Below, one piece after another: positions 9,119 to 19,681 of a DNA stretch of 64,000 bases (positions within the stretch are counted from its first letter, which is position 1; every line of letters begins with the position of its first letter). Where the stretch lies: positions 186,001 through 250,000 of the forward strand of contig NZ_QAYL01000001.1 in the NCBI RefSeq assembly GCF_003408705.1, written 5' to 3'. The stretch comes from Mycobacterium uberis. GTDB lineage: Bacteria > Actinomycetota > Actinomycetes > Mycobacteriales > Mycobacteriaceae. Position numbers and translations under genes: made by a program. The notes under the pieces were generated by a model. The model ran no database searches. It saw nothing but the letters and a program-made list of their open reading frames with translations, and was not told the origin of the DNA.

Positions 9119-9727
9119 GTGGTGCCGCAGCCCGAAGATCCCGAAGACTACGTTGCACCCGCCGCGCAGCGGGTGCGCGCGGGTGTGTTGCTGTTAGCTA
9201 ACACTGATCTTTTTGAACCGACATTTCGGCGCAGTGTGATCTACATCGTCGAGCACAACGATAGTGGTACCTTAGGTGTAGTGCTTAACCGGCCAAGCGA
9301 AACTGCAATCTACAATATATTACCGCAGTGGGCGAAACTTGCGGCCAAACCAAAAACGATGTTCATCGGGGGACCAGTAAAGCGTGACACGGCCCTGTGT
9401 TTAGCGGTGCTGCGGGGCGGTGCTAATCCACACGGCGTCGCGGGTCTACGGCATGTGACGGGCCGGCTGGTGATGGTCGATCTAGATGTCGAACCGGATC
9501 TAATCGCACCGCTGGTGGAGGGGCTACGGATCTTTGCAGGGTACTCAGGCTGGACCATCGGTCAGCTCGAAGGTGAAATTGAACGTGACGACTGGATTGT
9601 GTTGTCGGCATTGCCGTCTGACATCCTGGTTGGACAGCGAGCAGATCTGTGGGGGCAGGTGCTGCGTCGGCAACCGCTACCGCTGTCGCTGCTTGCGACC
9701 CATCCGATCGACGTCAGTCGGAACTAA
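9119..9727 (+). CDS. YqgE/AlgH family protein (UPF0301)
   Basis: Homologue of Rv0038, a cytosolic family widespread in bacteria whose biochemical role is not established. The conserved features are present: PTFRRSVIYIVEHNDSGTLG near the N-terminus, VVLNRPSE, MFIGGPV, and GYSGWTIGQLEGE followed by DDWIVLSA. The length (202 residues) equals the M. tuberculosis protein as I recall it. The start is a GTG at 9119, with another GTG in frame at 9122; the first shared family residues are about DPEDYVAPAAQRVRAG. It is the first intact gene of the Rv0038-Rv0058 block and converges on the symporter-like relic, whose 3' end overlaps it by about 50 bases. Confidence 0.93.
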   Translation: MVPQPEDPEDYVAPAAQRVRAGVLLLANTDLFEPTFRRSVIYIVEHNDSGTLGVVLNRPSETAIYNILPQWAKLAAKPKTMFIGGPVKRDTALCLAVLRGGANPHGVAGLRHVTGRLVMVDLDVEPDLIAPLVEGLRIFAGYSGWTIGQLEGEIERDDWIVLSALPSDILVGQRADLWGQVLRRQPLPLSLLATHPIDVSRN

Positions 9728-10720
9728 AGGGTTTCTCTCCCCTAGTGCGGACGCCGGCACTGCTACCACATCGGTTTCTTCGACTTGGTTTCGTGTCAAT
9801 CTACTGACGATCAACGCGCCCACCACCAGTTGAACTGGTAAAAATAAAATAATGAACGGCAAAATGATCAACGCAACCAGGACAGCAGAGAAAAGCACCG
9901 GCGCCATCGGGAGGCCGAGTGCCGGACTCTAAACATTTGAACCGCAGAACAACAGTACGATCGAGTCCTGTCGATCGAGCTGAGCAAGTTGACAGATGAC
10001 CCCAGTGCAAGCCAGTATTACCGCAAGCAGGGCAGTCTTAATAGCGACAACCAAGACTAACAGCCGCGAATCAATTTGAACCCAGATTCCTTTGACCACA
10101 CCCACCGAGAAGGCCGTTTACACCACCAGCAGGATGGAGCCACGATCAACCACCTTAAACAACGGCACATAGACGATCGACAGTCGCCGCGGTCCATAGC
10201 CACATTAGCTTACCGGCATCAAATGGCAATAATAGCTGCAGCACAAAGTCGTGGATATGAAGCACCATCAAGAAGCGGCATGCCGCTGGCATTAAGCAGT
10301 GGGGTCAGCAATACGCCCAAAAGGTTGGACAATAATGCGCTCATGATGATGGCCGAGATATAGCCTCATACGATCGACATAAACACAATCGAAGACCACA
10401 CCGTCGACGACATTAGAAATAATAAACAATACTTCATTGTACAGGTCAATGGCCAGTACCGAGGACACCGATGATTGAGCAGCCGACCCCAGAACCGGAA
10501 AATCACGAACGTGGCGGCCAGCACTAACCAGTTCAACCGCCATTAATGGCTATCGTGCCAGACTTGCTGCAGCAACGCCTGGGTGCTGTATTAAAACAGC
10601 ACGGCGACGACCGCTTTCGTGGCGAAAAACACGGTTTCAGCCACCTCACCGTGAGTCTGGTAAAAGGCCAAGAAGTGCTGTAGTTGCATCCACTGCCAGC
10701 AAAAAGCATCGACCAGGAGC
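9677..10720 (-). pseudogene. Relic of a bile-acid:sodium symporter (SBF-like) family protein
   Basis: Reading the minus strand: ~10600-10430 resembles the N-terminal helices (NWLVLAATFVIFRFWG), ~10370-10270 reads ISAIIMSALLSNLLGVLLTP, ~10140-10050 reads VDRGSILLVV, stop, TAFSVGVVKGIWVQID, and ~10040-9960 reads LLVLVVAIKTALLAVILA. Then comes IVLLFCGSNV, stop, SPALGLPMAPVLFSAVL and IILPFIILFLPVQLVVGAL. The family signature CGS(K)x(S)LAxGLPMA is recognisable but split by TAG (about 9929-9931), and another stop lies in VVYTAF. At least two stops plus frameshifts make it dead. Live members are membrane transporters of organic anions. The 9677-9907 stretch is still open (76 residues) but is only the C-terminus. 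Confidence 0.8.
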
Positions 10721-10789
10721 CCTTACTAATGTTCACAACAGGGGGCTCAACAGCAGGGCTGGATACAGCCGGAGCAATTCTCACCGCAA

Positions 10790-10975
10790 CTAGCTATTGC
10801 TGTTTGGCAGTTTACGCATATCGCGCACTCTGCCACGAGCCGGTAACGAGAGTGTCAACACAGTCCCGGTGACGCAGACGGTGATCGCTACTAAAGCGGT
10901 ATGCGCAGCGACGAACAGAACCGTCGCACCACCGGCGACAAGCATTATCACGGCGATCAACTATGCTGGTGTCAT
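10790..10975 (-). pseudogene. Short transmembrane protein relic (Rv0039c position)
   Basis: From ATG 10975 the minus strand reads MTPA, a TAG stop, then LIAVIMLVAGGATVLFVAAH and a further hydrophobic segment (ALVAITVCVTGTVLTLSLPA), ending in a basic tail before TAG at 10792-10790. The two helices and the place between mtc28 and the yqgE side fit the small membrane protein Rv0039c. A single nonsense codon separates the start from the rest. Translation could resume at the internal ATG (10945), giving 51 residues, so loss of function is likely but not certain. No Shine-Dalgarno sequence is visible. Confidence 0.45.
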
Positions 10976-11145
10976 GACGCACAGCGCGAGCTGCATGGGG
11001 TCAATAGTGTTAGTTAGCAGACACCATCGCCGGCATACATGGCGAGTGGGCCCATTATCAACATGTGTCAACAATACGAATTCACCGGTGGGTTCGCTTG
11101 TTTGGCTCTACGATCAGCCACCTCGAGTCAGTGTAGTCACCAAAC

Positions 11146-12099
11146 TTAGTGCGACGGGGTCAGCATCAGATTCGGCAGTGGCGGCAGCCCGGGTACCAGG
11201 GGCAGCAGGTTGGGTATGGGTAGCTGGCCAGACGATATCCCGGACACAGGCATCTGCCCCGTGAGCCCGACAGGTGTCGAGGTGGACGCCGTGGGTGTGG
11301 ACACTCGGAACCCGCTAATGATGGCATTAGTAGCTGGTGCATCGGCGACCGCTTGCGACAGCGCAGTGGTCACAGACAATGATACTAGGTATTTGTCAGG
11401 TTCAGAGCTAACGATAACATAGCGTCGTGAGGTATTCAGCGTCATATCATTTTCGCGGTATGTTCCTTCGATAATTGACGACGGAAAGCCATCGAAATCC
11501 GCCAGGGAGGCGTTGGTGGTTTTCCAGGCTAGCAGTTGCTGAGTATCGACAAAACCGTGCGTGATGGCTTCCCTGGGATCGAAATTACCGACCAGTTTGT
11601 ACACTACTAACTGCGCGTTTGAGGTGTAGAGACTGTTGCCCAGCCGATCGGCGATCACCACAAATGCGTCAGGCACGTTCGGGTCCGGAACCTGAGTCCA
11701 GCGAGTAGGCACCGGCAGTGTGATGTCGAGCGCCTTGAAGTCTTGCGGCTTTTGCGCCACCAACGTGATATCTTTTGCCTTGAAGTAATCTCGCAGAGTC
11801 CCAGAGACTGGGGTAGCTATTGTTGGTGGCGTAGGTCCCAAGGCGGTAGATCCAGGCGATTGCGGAGTCGCTACGAAGACTCTGTTGTTGGTAGTGATCC
11901 CCCCAGGAACGACCGTGGCGTTCTGTATGGGCGGCAATGATGTCGGCGGGGAAACAGCGGGTACACCGGGAATATTCGGTGGTGGTGCTGGAGGCAAAAG
12001 ATCTGCCGAGGCGGTGCCGCCTGCGAAGACAGTGATACCGATCGCACCGGCGGCCAGACCCCCTGCGAGCACTCGCCATGTTTGTGCGAACTGAATCAT
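11146..12099 (-). CDS. mtc28: Secreted proline-rich 28-kDa antigen homologue (Mtc28)
   Basis: Exported proline-rich antigen of the Rv0040c family, which has a LpqN/MtsR-like fold and no known enzymatic role. The chosen ATG at 12099 is preceded by GGAAGGA about nine bases upstream; the frame is open a further 20 codons but that part lacks family character. The N-terminal signal peptide ([26 protein letters not shown], ending near ASA) is followed by a Pro-rich stretch of about 70 residues. A globular domain with [20 protein letters not shown] then STIIEGTY-like segments follows, and a second Pro/Leu-rich tail closes the protein. The frame is intact. It is divergent from leuS, with ~190 bases between the starts. 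Confidence 0.9.
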   Translation of the reverse strand: MIQFAQTWRVLAGGLAAGAIGITVFAGGTASADLLPPAPPPNIPGVPAVSPPTSLPPIQNATVVPGGITTNNRVFVATPQSPGSTALGPTPPTIATPVSGTLRDYFKAKDITLVAQKPQDFKALDITLPVPTRWTQVPDPNVPDAFVVIADRLGNSLYTSNAQLVVYKLVGNFDPREAITHGFVDTQQLLAWKTTNASLADFDGFPSSIIEGTYRENDMTLNTSRRYVIVSSEPDKYLVSLSVTTALSQAVADAPATNAIISGFRVSTPTASTSTPVGLTGQMPVSGISSGQLPIPNLLPLVPGLPPLPNLMLTPSH

Positions 12100-12291
12100 C
12101 TGCGTTAGTCCTTCCGTATCACACGAGCACCGGCACCCGTCGTCGTTCGTGGCTAACAATAACTAGCGGTCAGAAACCATGAACAGGCTCGAAATCTAGC
12201 TGGGATGAAGCCCTGATAAGTGTGCAATGGAACCGATACCAACCTGTGGTCACCCAAATCCGTTGAGGAAGCCCTTAATATTCTAGTTTAC

Positions 12292-15201
12292 GTGACCGAA
12301 TCTCCAACCGCTGTCTCTGGGCGGAACTCTACTGTTGCTCAGATGAACTCCGATGCGCCACGATACCGCTACACTGCAGAGCTGGCGGACCGTATCGAAG
12401 GCTTCTGGCAGGACACTTGGACGCGGCTCGGGACCTTCAATGTGCCCAACCCGGTCGGCTCACTGGCTCCAGCGGACGGCTCCGCAGTCCCTGCCAACAA
12501 GTTGTTTGTGCAAGACATGTTTCCCTATCCGTCGGGTGACGGACTACATGTCGGACATCCGCTAGGCTACATCGCTACCGATGTCTACGCCCGATACTTC
12601 CGAATGACTGGCTATAACGTATTGCACGCTTTGGGGTTTGACGCTTTCGGGCTGCCCGCCGAGCAGTACGCGGTGCAAACCGGAACCCACCCACGCATCC
12701 GAACCCAGGCTAATATAGCCAACTTCCAGCGCCAGCTGGGCCGGCTAGGTCTGGGCCACGATAGCCGACGCACCTTCTCGACCTCTGATGTCGAGTTCTA
12801 CAAGTGGACTCAGTGGGTCTTCCTACAGATCTACAACGCCTGGTTCGACGTTGCAGCTAACAAAGCACGACCGATCGCCGAGCTGATCGCTGAATTCGAT
12901 TCGGGCACGCGCCACCTTGCAGACGGTCGGGACTGGGCCGAATTGTCGGCGGGAGAGCGGGCCGACGTGATCGACAACTGCCGACTAGTCTACCGGGAAG
13001 ACTCGATGGTCAATTGGTGTCCGGGGCTGGGCACGGTATTAGCCAACGAAGAGGTCACTTCCGAAGGCCGCAGTGACCGTGGCAACTTCCCGGTATTCCG
13101 GAAGCGGTTGCGACAATGGATGATGCGCATCACCACCTACGCAGAGCGGCTGCTCGATGACCTTGACCTGCTGGACTGGCCTGAGCAGGTTAAAACCATG
13201 CAGCGTAACTGGATCGGCCGTTCTACAGGCGTTAGTGCACTGTTCTCGGCGACCCTAAACTGCAGCGAAGCAGTCGATATCGAGGTGTTCACCACCCGGC
13301 CCGACACCATGTTTGGCGCCACTTACATAGTGCTGGCTCCCGAGCACGATCTGGTCGACGACCTGGTTGCTACCACCTGGCCGGACGGGACAGACCCTCG
13401 GTGGACATATGGTGGCGCCGCTACACCAGGTGAAGCTGTTGCTGCTTATCGCCACGCCATCGCTGCCAAGTCGGATCTCGAGCGTCAGGAGAGCAAGAAG
13501 AAAACCGGCGTCTTTTTAGGCAACTACGCCACTAACCCAGCCAACGGAAAACTAGTGCCGATCTTCGTTGCCGACTATGTGCTGGTAGGGTACGGCACCG
13601 GTGCTATCATGGCGGTGCCTGGCCATGACCAGCGTGACTGGGACTTCGCTCGTGAGTTTCAACTGCCAATCGTCGAAGTCATTTCGGGAGGCGACATTTC
13701 AGAGGCCGCCTATGTGGGCGATGGGGTGCTGGTGAATTCAGGCTATCTCGACGGTATGGATGTAGCAACGGCCAAAGAAACCATCGCCTCCCGCTTAGAG
13801 TCTGAAGGTCGCGGCCAATCTCGCATCGAATTCAAGCTGCGTGACTGGCTTTTCGCTCGGCAGCGATACTGGGGTGAGCCGTTCCCGATCGTATATGACA
13901 ACGACGGAAGACCACATGCGCTCAACGAGGCCGCATTGCCAATTGAACTGCCCGACGTGCCGGATTATTCGCCGGTACTATTCGATTCAGATGACGTTTA
14001 CAGCGAACCATCACCTCCCCTAGCCAAGGCGACCGAATGGGTGCACGTCGAACTGGACCTGGGGGACGGTTTGAAGCCCTACAGCCGCGACACCAATGTC
14101 ATGCCGCAGTGGGCTGGCAGCTCGTGGTACGAACTGCGTTACACCGATCCACACAACTCAGAACGGCTCTGCGCCAAGGAAAACGAGGTTTATTGGATGG
14201 GTCCACGGCCCGCTGAACACGGTCCTGACGATCCCGGTGGCGTTGACTTGTACGTAGGAGGCGCCGAACACGCGGTGCTACATCTGTTGTATGCAAGGTT
14301 TTGGCACAAAGTTCTCTATGATCTGGATCACGTCAGTTCTCGAGAACCCTACCGCAAGCTGGTCAACCAAGGCTATATTCAGGCTTTCGCCTACACCGAT
14401 GCTCGCGGCTCATATGTACCAGCGAACCAGGTTTTCGAACGCGACAGCGGGTTCGTTTATTCGGGACCCGACGGCGAAATTGAGGTCTTTCAAGAGTTCG
14501 GAAAAATTGGCAAGAGCCTGAAGAATTCATTATCACCTGACGAGATCTGCGATAAATATAGCGCGGACACACTGCGGGTGTATGAGATGTCGATGGGTCC
14601 GTTAGAAGCTTCGCGACCTTGGGCCACTAAGGACATCGTTGGCGCATACCGTTTCCTGCAGAGGGTGTGGCGACTAGTGGTCGATGAATATACCGGAAAA
14701 ACCCGGGTGGCCGACACAGCAGAGAAGCTGGATAACGAAACGCTACGGGTGTTACATCGCACCATCGCCGGAGTATCCGAAGACTATGCGGCACTGCGCA
14801 ATAACACCGCAACGGCGAAGCTGATTGAGTACACGAACCATCTAACCAAAAAACACCGTGACTCGGTGCCCCGGGCTGCTGTTGAGCCTCTTGTGTTGAT
14901 GTTGGCGCCGCTGGCCCCACATCTGGCAGAAGAGCTATGGCTGCGGTTGGGCTACACCACTTCGTTGGCGCACGGCCCGTTCCCTGAGGTTGATCTCGCG
15001 TACCTTGTTGACGACACCGTCGAATATCCGGTGCAGGTGAACGGCAAGATTCGGAGTCGGGTAGTGGTTGCTGCAGACGCGGATGACGACACCCTTAAAG
15101 CTGCCGCGTTAGCTGACGATAAGGTCCAAAATTTTTTGGCCGGTGCCATACCGCGTAAAGTGATCGTAGTCGCGGGCCGGTTGGTTAACCTAGTTGTCTA
15201 A
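12292..15201 (+). CDS. leuS: Leucyl-tRNA synthetase
   Basis: Class I aminoacyl-tRNA synthetase charging tRNA-Leu. The HIGH-type signature is present ([17 protein letters not shown]), as are the CP1 editing domain ([12 protein letters not shown] ... [15 protein letters not shown] with the editing Asp) and the KMSKS-type loop in actinobacterial form ([13 protein letters not shown]). The anticodon-binding C-terminus ends ...[13 protein letters not shown]. The start is the GTG at 12292, because the residues after it (TESPTA) match mycobacterial LeuS N-termini; the 24 codons open upstream do not. The GAGGAA at ~12265 is 21 bases away, too far for a normal ribosome site, so a leaderless or short-leader message is possible. 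The product is 969 residues, full length for the family. Confidence 0.97.
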   Translation: MTESPTAVSGRNSTVAQMNSDAPRYRYTAELADRIEGFWQDTWTRLGTFNVPNPVGSLAPADGSAVPANKLFVQDMFPYPSGDGLHVGHPLGYIATDVYARYFRMTGYNVLHALGFDAFGLPAEQYAVQTGTHPRIRTQANIANFQRQLGRLGLGHDSRRTFSTSDVEFYKWTQWVFLQIYNAWFDVAANKARPIAELIAEFDSGTRHLADGRDWAELSAGERADVIDNCRLVYREDSMVNWCPGLGTVLANEEVTSEGRSDRGNFPVFRKRLRQWMMRITTYAERLLDDLDLLDWPEQVKTMQRNWIGRSTGVSALFSATLNCSEAVDIEVFTTRPDTMFGATYIVLAPEHDLVDDLVATTWPDGTDPRWTYGGAATPGEAVAAYRHAIAAKSDLERQESKKKTGVFLGNYATNPANGKLVPIFVADYVLVGYGTGAIMAVPGHDQRDWDFAREFQLPIVEVISGGDISEAAYVGDGVLVNSGYLDGMDVATAKETIASRLESEGRGQSRIEFKLRDWLFARQRYWGEPFPIVYDNDGRPHALNEAALPIELPDVPDYSPVLFDSDDVYSEPSPPLAKATEWVHVELDLGDGLKPYSRDTNVMPQWAGSSWYELRYTDPHNSERLCAKENEVYWMGPRPAEHGPDDPGGVDLYVGGAEHAVLHLLYARFWHKVLYDLDHVSSREPYRKLVNQGYIQAFAYTDARGSYVPANQVFERDSGFVYSGPDGEIEVFQEFGKIGKSLKNSLSPDEICDKYSADTLRVYEMSMGPLEASRPWATKDIVGAYRFLQRVWRLVVDEYTGKTRVADTAEKLDNETLRVLHRTIAGVSEDYAALRNNTATAKLIEYTNHLTKKHRDSVPRAAVEPLVLMLAPLAPHLAEELWLRLGYTTSLAHGPFPEVDLAYLVDDTVEYPVQVNGKIRSRVVVAADADDDTLKAAALADDKVQNFLAGAIPRKVIVVAGRLVNLVV

Positions 15202-15556
15202 AAACGGCATCCGAGCCGAAACACAAATATACTAGAAGTTAACGTCGGGAGGAGTTGCCATTACGTCAACAGCCACTATAGCAGTGGGCCACAAAGTAAT
15301 TGGCGAAGAAGTATGTACCTACTCTCATATGCCACTATATGGACTGTATAGTGGTGTCGATGTGGCTCAGATAGATTATAGTCACCTGCAGTTCCACCTC
15401 GTCAGTGCGTAGCGGGCTGGCAAATGCGCACAGTGCAAACTTGTTGGTTGAGTGAGAGGCCATGTCCGCCAAAACGTTACGATCTTCCCCAGAGTTGACG
15501 AAACATCACTCAATCGCGAGCACGTCGCCGCGCTGGCAATAGCGCCAGTCTAAGTG
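15202..15556. other. Intergenic DNA after leuS, nothing assigned
   Basis: About 350 bases with stops in all frames. No family, RNA gene or terminator hairpin was recognised. Confidence 0.5.
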
Positions 15557-15739
15557 CTACTTCGTCAAAGACATTGACGTTAAAATAACACGCCAAGCGT
15601 CGACGCATGATTGCGCGACGTAGCTGGGAATAGGCAACTCCGCGTTGTTGATCAGCACATCGATGATACCAATACCACTACCAGCGCCAGCGATGAGTGC
15701 AGTTGGCATGCACTCGAGTTCACGTATACGGCCAATCAC
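15557..15739 (-). pseudogene. Short-chain dehydrogenase/reductase relic with internal deletion
   Basis: The minus-strand frame carries the Rossmann nucleotide-binding motif (TALIAGAGSGIGI) joined almost directly to IDVLINNAELP, the SDR 'iDvLinNAG' motif. In a live SDR these lie about 60-70 residues apart, so the DNA between them has been deleted. The catalytic Tyr-x-x-x-Lys region is absent. It lies between leuS and marR, where M. tuberculosis has no SDR as I recall it. Confidence 0.65.
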
Positions 15740-15755
15740 CGAGAATGCGCTATTG

Positions 15756-16259
15756 TCATTCCTGCTTATACACGGGCAAGTCGCCGGCAGAGCTAGATAC
15801 CGGTTCGCCGGAAGCCAGATGCTGCAGCGGCGCCAGCGCTTTCTTCAGAGTGTCCATATCAGTGGCGGAAAGCTGACTGATCATAGCGGTCAGGGTAGCA
15901 CGCCGGTTGGCCAGAGACTCACCATGAACCGCACGTCCGCGCGGAGTGATATCGACAAGTACAGCCCGCAGATCAGATGGATCACGTGAGCGCTTTACCA
16001 GTCCGATCTTTTCTAACCGGCGGATCGCCACGGTGGCGGTGGGAGTCCGCACCCGTTCGTGGGCGGCCAGATCAGTCATCCGAATGGGGCTTTGATCGAG
16101 CAGCGTAACTAGGATAGACAGTTGCGCCAGCGTCAAGTCACCGGTCGCCGCCCCGTTGAGTTCTCCGCGGCGGAGGATCGAAAACAGTTTGGACAGTGCA
16201 CGGTGCAGCCCGTCCGCCAATTCCGTCACCTCGAGCGCGGTGGATTCGCTATCCGCCAT
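15756..16259 (-). CDS. MarR-family transcriptional regulator
   Basis: Homologue of Rv0042c. The winged-helix MarR domain spans residues ~30-135: LTLAQLSILVTLLDQSPIRM, then a recognition helix (RVRTPTATVAIRRLEKIGLV) and a wing (KRSRDPSDLRAVLVDITPRG). It is expected to act as a dimeric repressor; its ligand is unknown. The ATG at 16259 (MADSES...) is chosen over the upstream in-frame ATG at 16307 because the extra 16 residues are not family-like. There is no Shine-Dalgarno upstream, so a leaderless message is possible. The dead ABC transporter and LLM oxidoreductase further upstream on the same strand may have been its former neighbours or targets. Confidence 0.88.
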   Translation of the reverse strand: MADSESTALEVTELADGLHRALSKLFSILRRGELNGAATGDLTLAQLSILVTLLDQSPIRMTDLAAHERVRTPTATVAIRRLEKIGLVKRSRDPSDLRAVLVDITPRGRAVHGESLANRRATLTAMISQLSATDMDTLKKALAPLQHLASGEPVSSSAGDLPVYKQE

Positions 16260-16399
16260 AAATCGGCAGTCTAACGCGATATGTTGAGCGTTGACGGAAC
16301 TTCGCACACGCCAGTTTTAGTGGCGATTACAAGGGCGGCGGAGCCGGGCGCAGCAGGTCGCCACACATCGAATCCAGCCCGTCAAAATACTTGGGAAAG

Positions 16400-16980
16400 A
16401 AACCACTATAGAAGTTTAGTCTACAGTACCTAGAATTCTGCTATTACCAATGTAACTGATAAATTCCAGAATTCCCTTGACCATTTCGGGATCCAGCGTC
16501 AAAGTTACTTCGTCGCAAAACATCACCTGCGGAGGCATAGCCAGAGTATGGACTATAACGAATCGTTGTTGGCCTCCCGGCAGCGGGTTGAGTCGAACAT
16601 CGACCTTGTGCTTCAGATCAACTCGATCCAACTTCGCTCACGCCAGCGCCTATGCTGCGTCCGTGGTTAGCTGTCGTAATTTGCCCAGCGCGAAAGCAAC
16701 GTTGTTGAGCACAGTGAGATGCAGTAAAAATTGAAATGCTGGAACAGCATGCTAATACGCATGCATAGCTCGTTCGGGTCGTCGCGCAGCATCGATCGTC
16801 CAGCGAACAGAATGTCGCCGCTATCGGGATCGTGCAATCAGTTTAACATGCTAAGCAGCGTGTACTTGCCTGACCCAGAAGATCCGATGACTGCTGCTAT
16901 GCTGCCCGCGGTGGCATCGGTATCGACATCGCAGAGCATAGCTGTCCTACCAAGAGCTTGGTTAATATCTTTGGTTATCA
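16400..16980 (-). pseudogene. Relic of an amino-acid ABC transporter ATPase (GlnQ type)
   Basis: Minus-strand pieces in order: AVIGSSGSGKYTLLSMLN near 16900-16850 (Walker A with Ser/Thr changed to Tyr at GSGKsT), DPDSGDILFAGRSMLRDD, and LFQHFNFY (Q-loop). Then, near 16600-16450, come KVDVRLNPLPGGQQRFVIVHTLA (degraded LSGGQQQRvaiARAla) and VMFCDEVTLTLDPEMVKGIL (Walker B, D-loop). Frameshifts, a stop after MLN and altered signature residues show loss of function. The pattern QxxxFNLFph...LDPE is that of polar amino-acid ABC ATPases. The permease and binding-protein relics lie upstream. Confidence 0.82.
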
Positions 16981-17039
16981 AGAATACTTACCGCTGTGTG
17001 CGGTAGGGCAGTGATAGCATACGACACGAGCATGTTTGG

Positions 17040-17780
17040 GGTATCTTGTGGCGCAACTGCGGCACGGCCGCGGCAAAGTCATGCGTAGATGTAGTGTACT
17101 AAATGAGTTAACGGCACAGTTAATATTAGATAGAAGGCGTTTAATATTAGATAGAAGGCGTTGTCGACCACCAGTGGCGATAAGTCGCCGTTCTGTGCGT
17201 CGAGGTTTCGGCCCATCTGAAACAGCTCTCGCTGTTGGGCAATCAAACCCAAAAAATACATTTAGCGCAATGACCTTTAGCAGTGCGATGAATTGATTGA
17301 CCAGTGCCGGCAGCACCAGCCGTATTCCCTACAGTACTAAAACCAGTCGCATTGCAAACGAGTAGCTGAACTCGAACGCACAGTAAACTTCGAGCTGCCT
17401 GCGATAGACTTTTTGGTCTCCGAGCGCAAAATTTCGCCGATGTAGGCAGCAGCCATGAGCCCCAATGCGTAATGCCGAGCGGGTAGAGGTTATTACTCGT
17501 CAGTCCCCACCACCGGTCCAACGCCCAGCCCGATGATTGAAGATAGTCACAACTTCGAGAAGACCACTAAAGACATCGGTGTAGACCTGCACCCGCCAGC
17601 GCAGCCAGCATCGTGAATGCGAAATTCCAACGACTGCCAGCGTCCTGTCGAGGGGCAGCTCGATGACACTGTCACTTCCGATCAGGATCAACGTGTTAGG
17701 CAACTGGTGAGCAGGGTGAGAATGGCTTTCTGGTAGACATCCTGGTCATAGAAGGAGTAGTGCAATTGAGCCAACGCGGA
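17040..17780 (-). pseudogene. Relic of an amino-acid ABC transporter permease (HisMQ/GlnP type)
   Basis: Minus-strand fragments near 17460-17390 (LGLMAAAYIGEILRSETKKSI, resembling the 'AAYxAEixRggIqsI' EAA loop region of polar amino-acid permeases) and near 17260-17050 (FLGLIAQQRELFQMGRNLDAQ ... PLVVDNAFYLIL ... TVPLTHLVHYI, the C-terminal helix). Stops and frameshifts separate them. A 21-base tandem duplication lies in the last helix (see repeat). It sits between the ATPase and the substrate-binding relics in the usual operon order. Confidence 0.72.
17120..17161. repeat. Perfect tandem duplication, 2 x 21 bases
   Basis: Bases 17120-17140 are repeated exactly at 17141-17161. The unit is AT-rich and starts TTAATATTAGATAGAAGG. 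In the permease relic it would duplicate seven residues (AFYLILN) inside the last membrane helix. Perfect identity of the two copies in decayed DNA means the duplication is recent, and copy number may vary between strains. Confidence 0.9.
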
Positions 17781-17848
17781 TTTCGACGCGGTCACACCCA
17801 CCTGCTTGTGGTGGTAACTCACGGTTACCGCAACGAATCTACGGTGCT

Positions 17849-18400
17849 TTAGACAACGCCGATACGTTGTCCGGTGGTCAACCTACTATATTTTGTGATC
17901 GCTGAGTCGCGGGGAACCACAAGTGAGTAGTAGCCGAAGTTGTAGCCGCTGGTAAAGGTCACGGTGCGCCGCCGCGCCGGAGTGACTTCGATCGACGCCG
18001 AACTGACGTCGAAACGCCAGAATGCCACCTGTGCTAGCAGCCTGGGGAAGTCGTTACCGACGAAGCGGACGTACAAGCCTATCTCGCCGACGATGACGCA
18101 CAACAGTTGATTGTCGAAGCCGCTGAAGGCCAGTGGGAGTAGTGCAGATGTTCGGCGGGGCATCGGACAGAGTGTCCGAAAATCAGCAGACCTAGCGTGC
18201 CGAGTTCCAGTGCGTCGATGCGCACCAAACTTAGCGGCGTATCGGTAGGCTATCGTGTCCTGCTGATCTTGGCCAATGACTGCGCCTCTGGTGAGATTCT
18301 TTCGAGCTTGTCTATACCGGGTCGGCACGTACCGGTTTCTATCGGCGTATGCGGGCGGAGTCGGTGCAGTTAACGCCAGGACTGCACACCGTTAGCATGG
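17849..18400 (-). pseudogene. Relic of an amino-acid ABC transporter substrate-binding protein
   Basis: The minus strand around 18190-17890 reads, across frames, LPLAFSGFDNQLLCVIVGEIGL then VRFVGNDFPRLLAQVAFWRFDV then SIEVTPARRRTVTFTSGYNFGYYSLVVP then SAITKYSRLTTGQRIGVV. These are the SBP_bac_3 landmarks: 'GfDvdLa.aia.klgl', 'F..lla.l.s.r.DV..ssi..T..R...v.FS.pY', and 'L.G..iGV'. The N-terminus and signal peptide are frame-shifted and the C-terminal lobe is missing or unreadable. Together with the permease and ATPase relics this is a dead polar amino-acid uptake operon. Confidence 0.78.
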
Positions 18401-18844
18401 CGGCAGTCACTCAAAGCAGCTTTTGGTGGTTTGTGGTGCGCACCTCATCGCAGAAACACATCATTGCCACCTTATCGAGCAGACAGCAGCTTGGCCTGTT
18501 TTATAGCGCGATCGACAACAGACGGTAGGCCGCATCGAACCCGAAGCGGATCGATAATCCCGTTCTGGGATTTGTCGGGTAAGACAAATACTCGGTGCCA
18601 CATCAATTCGGTCAGCATCGTCTGGGCCATCCGGTGGTAGCGACCGACACACGCGGCCTGCACTACTTCCGAGTCACGCCGGTGAATTGTGCCTTTCTTG
18701 TCTTCGTCATCTTCTTTTAATCCTTTTTAATCCGTACGTTTTGGCATAGCTTCTTCGGGCCTCTTGCAGCTCCCGCGACAGCCATCAACGTTGACAATCC
18801 TCTCAACATGAGTGGCACCGGTTTTATACGCCGTTTAGCGGATG
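18401..18844. other. Decayed DNA, unassigned (Rv0043c position)
   Basis: A minus-strand frame at 18472-18663 (RYHRMAQTMLTELMWHRVFV) has protein-like composition, but I cannot assign a family. By position a GntR gene (Rv0043c) would be expected; I see no winged-helix motif. A small direct repeat (TTTTAATCC twice) occurs near 18715-18733. Confidence 0.4.
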
Positions 18845-19660
18845 AAGTGGCTTAGATCCCACCGACCATAGCGCCAACGATACAACGTTTCGGCAGCGAT
18901 AATAATCGCAATCTAGACTATTGTAGAATCGATCGTCAATAATGTCGCGCCAACGGCGGTCAGGCTCTTAAAATAGGTGATCAGCACAATCGGTGTTTTG
19001 AGTGCGACACACACCGCTGATGCTTTGCACCCCGTTGGAAAGCTCAATAGTAGCTGGGTACCGTCCCACAATAGTACACGGGTCGTCTATATCGCCTTAA
19101 CCGCCGAGTAGATTTTGGCGGTGGTCGGGCTGTGACGTATATCAGCGTGTTCGGCGACCATGCACAGGATCTTGCACAGACCGGCACCACCGATCAACAC
19201 CGGGATGTAGCAGATCGACGCTGGAGTCAACCGTATTCAACCGCGTTTTGATCCGAGGCAGCGCGGCGGCTAGGTCGTAGAAGCGGTTGCTGACAGTGCC
19301 GAACTGGTAGCCGTATTCAAGGTAGTCCTTAGGCTTTCCAGCCTGACCCGATTTCCAAAATGAGCCTACCGTCAAAGATGTGGTCTACTGTACGGGCAAT
19401 GTAGATTAGCACTTTCAAATTGCGGTAGGAGCTGCACGTCACCAGTGCGTCAATCGCGGTGCGCAACGTCTGCTCAGCCCAGGCTGGGAGGATGGTCCGG
19501 CATTCGAATTACGGGCCGTTGGGATCCCCGTCAAGCGGGAAGAAGCGATCCTAAGCAAAGACGACATCGACGCCGATGTCCTCGCAACAGTGAACGGCGC
19601 CGCGGATATTGCGGTATTGCAGAGCGTGCTGAAGCTGCAGCTACACACCGATGTGAATAG
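18845..19660 (-). pseudogene. Relic of an LLM-class F420-dependent oxidoreductase (Rv0044c)
   Basis: The minus strand reads, with stops, QLQHAQYRNIRGAVHCCEDIG (with VDVVFA after it), stop, DRFFPLDGDPNGP, stop, FECRTILPAWAEQTLRTAI, then CSSYRNLKVLIYIARTVDHI, FDGRLILEIGSGWKA, stop, EYGYQFGTVSNRFYDLAAAL, PRIKTRL, and after a frameshift VAEHADIRHS, LTAVGATLLTID, and a tail like AAETLYRWRYGRW. The 'RTVDHISxGRLxLGIGSGW' and 'EYGYEFGTxxxRLxDLaaaL' blocks identify the luciferase-like monooxygenase fold and Rv0044c in particular. At least three in-frame stops plus a frameshift near 19140-19170 make it dead. Its live neighbour Rv0045c remains intact upstream. Confidence 0.92.
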
Positions 19661-19681
19661 GCGTGGCAAAGAGCTATACAG

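Noticed and set aside
10797..11264. 155-codon + strand frame between the symporter relic and mtc28
   Set aside because: It is antisense to the membrane-protein relic and to the end of mtc28, with no motifs.
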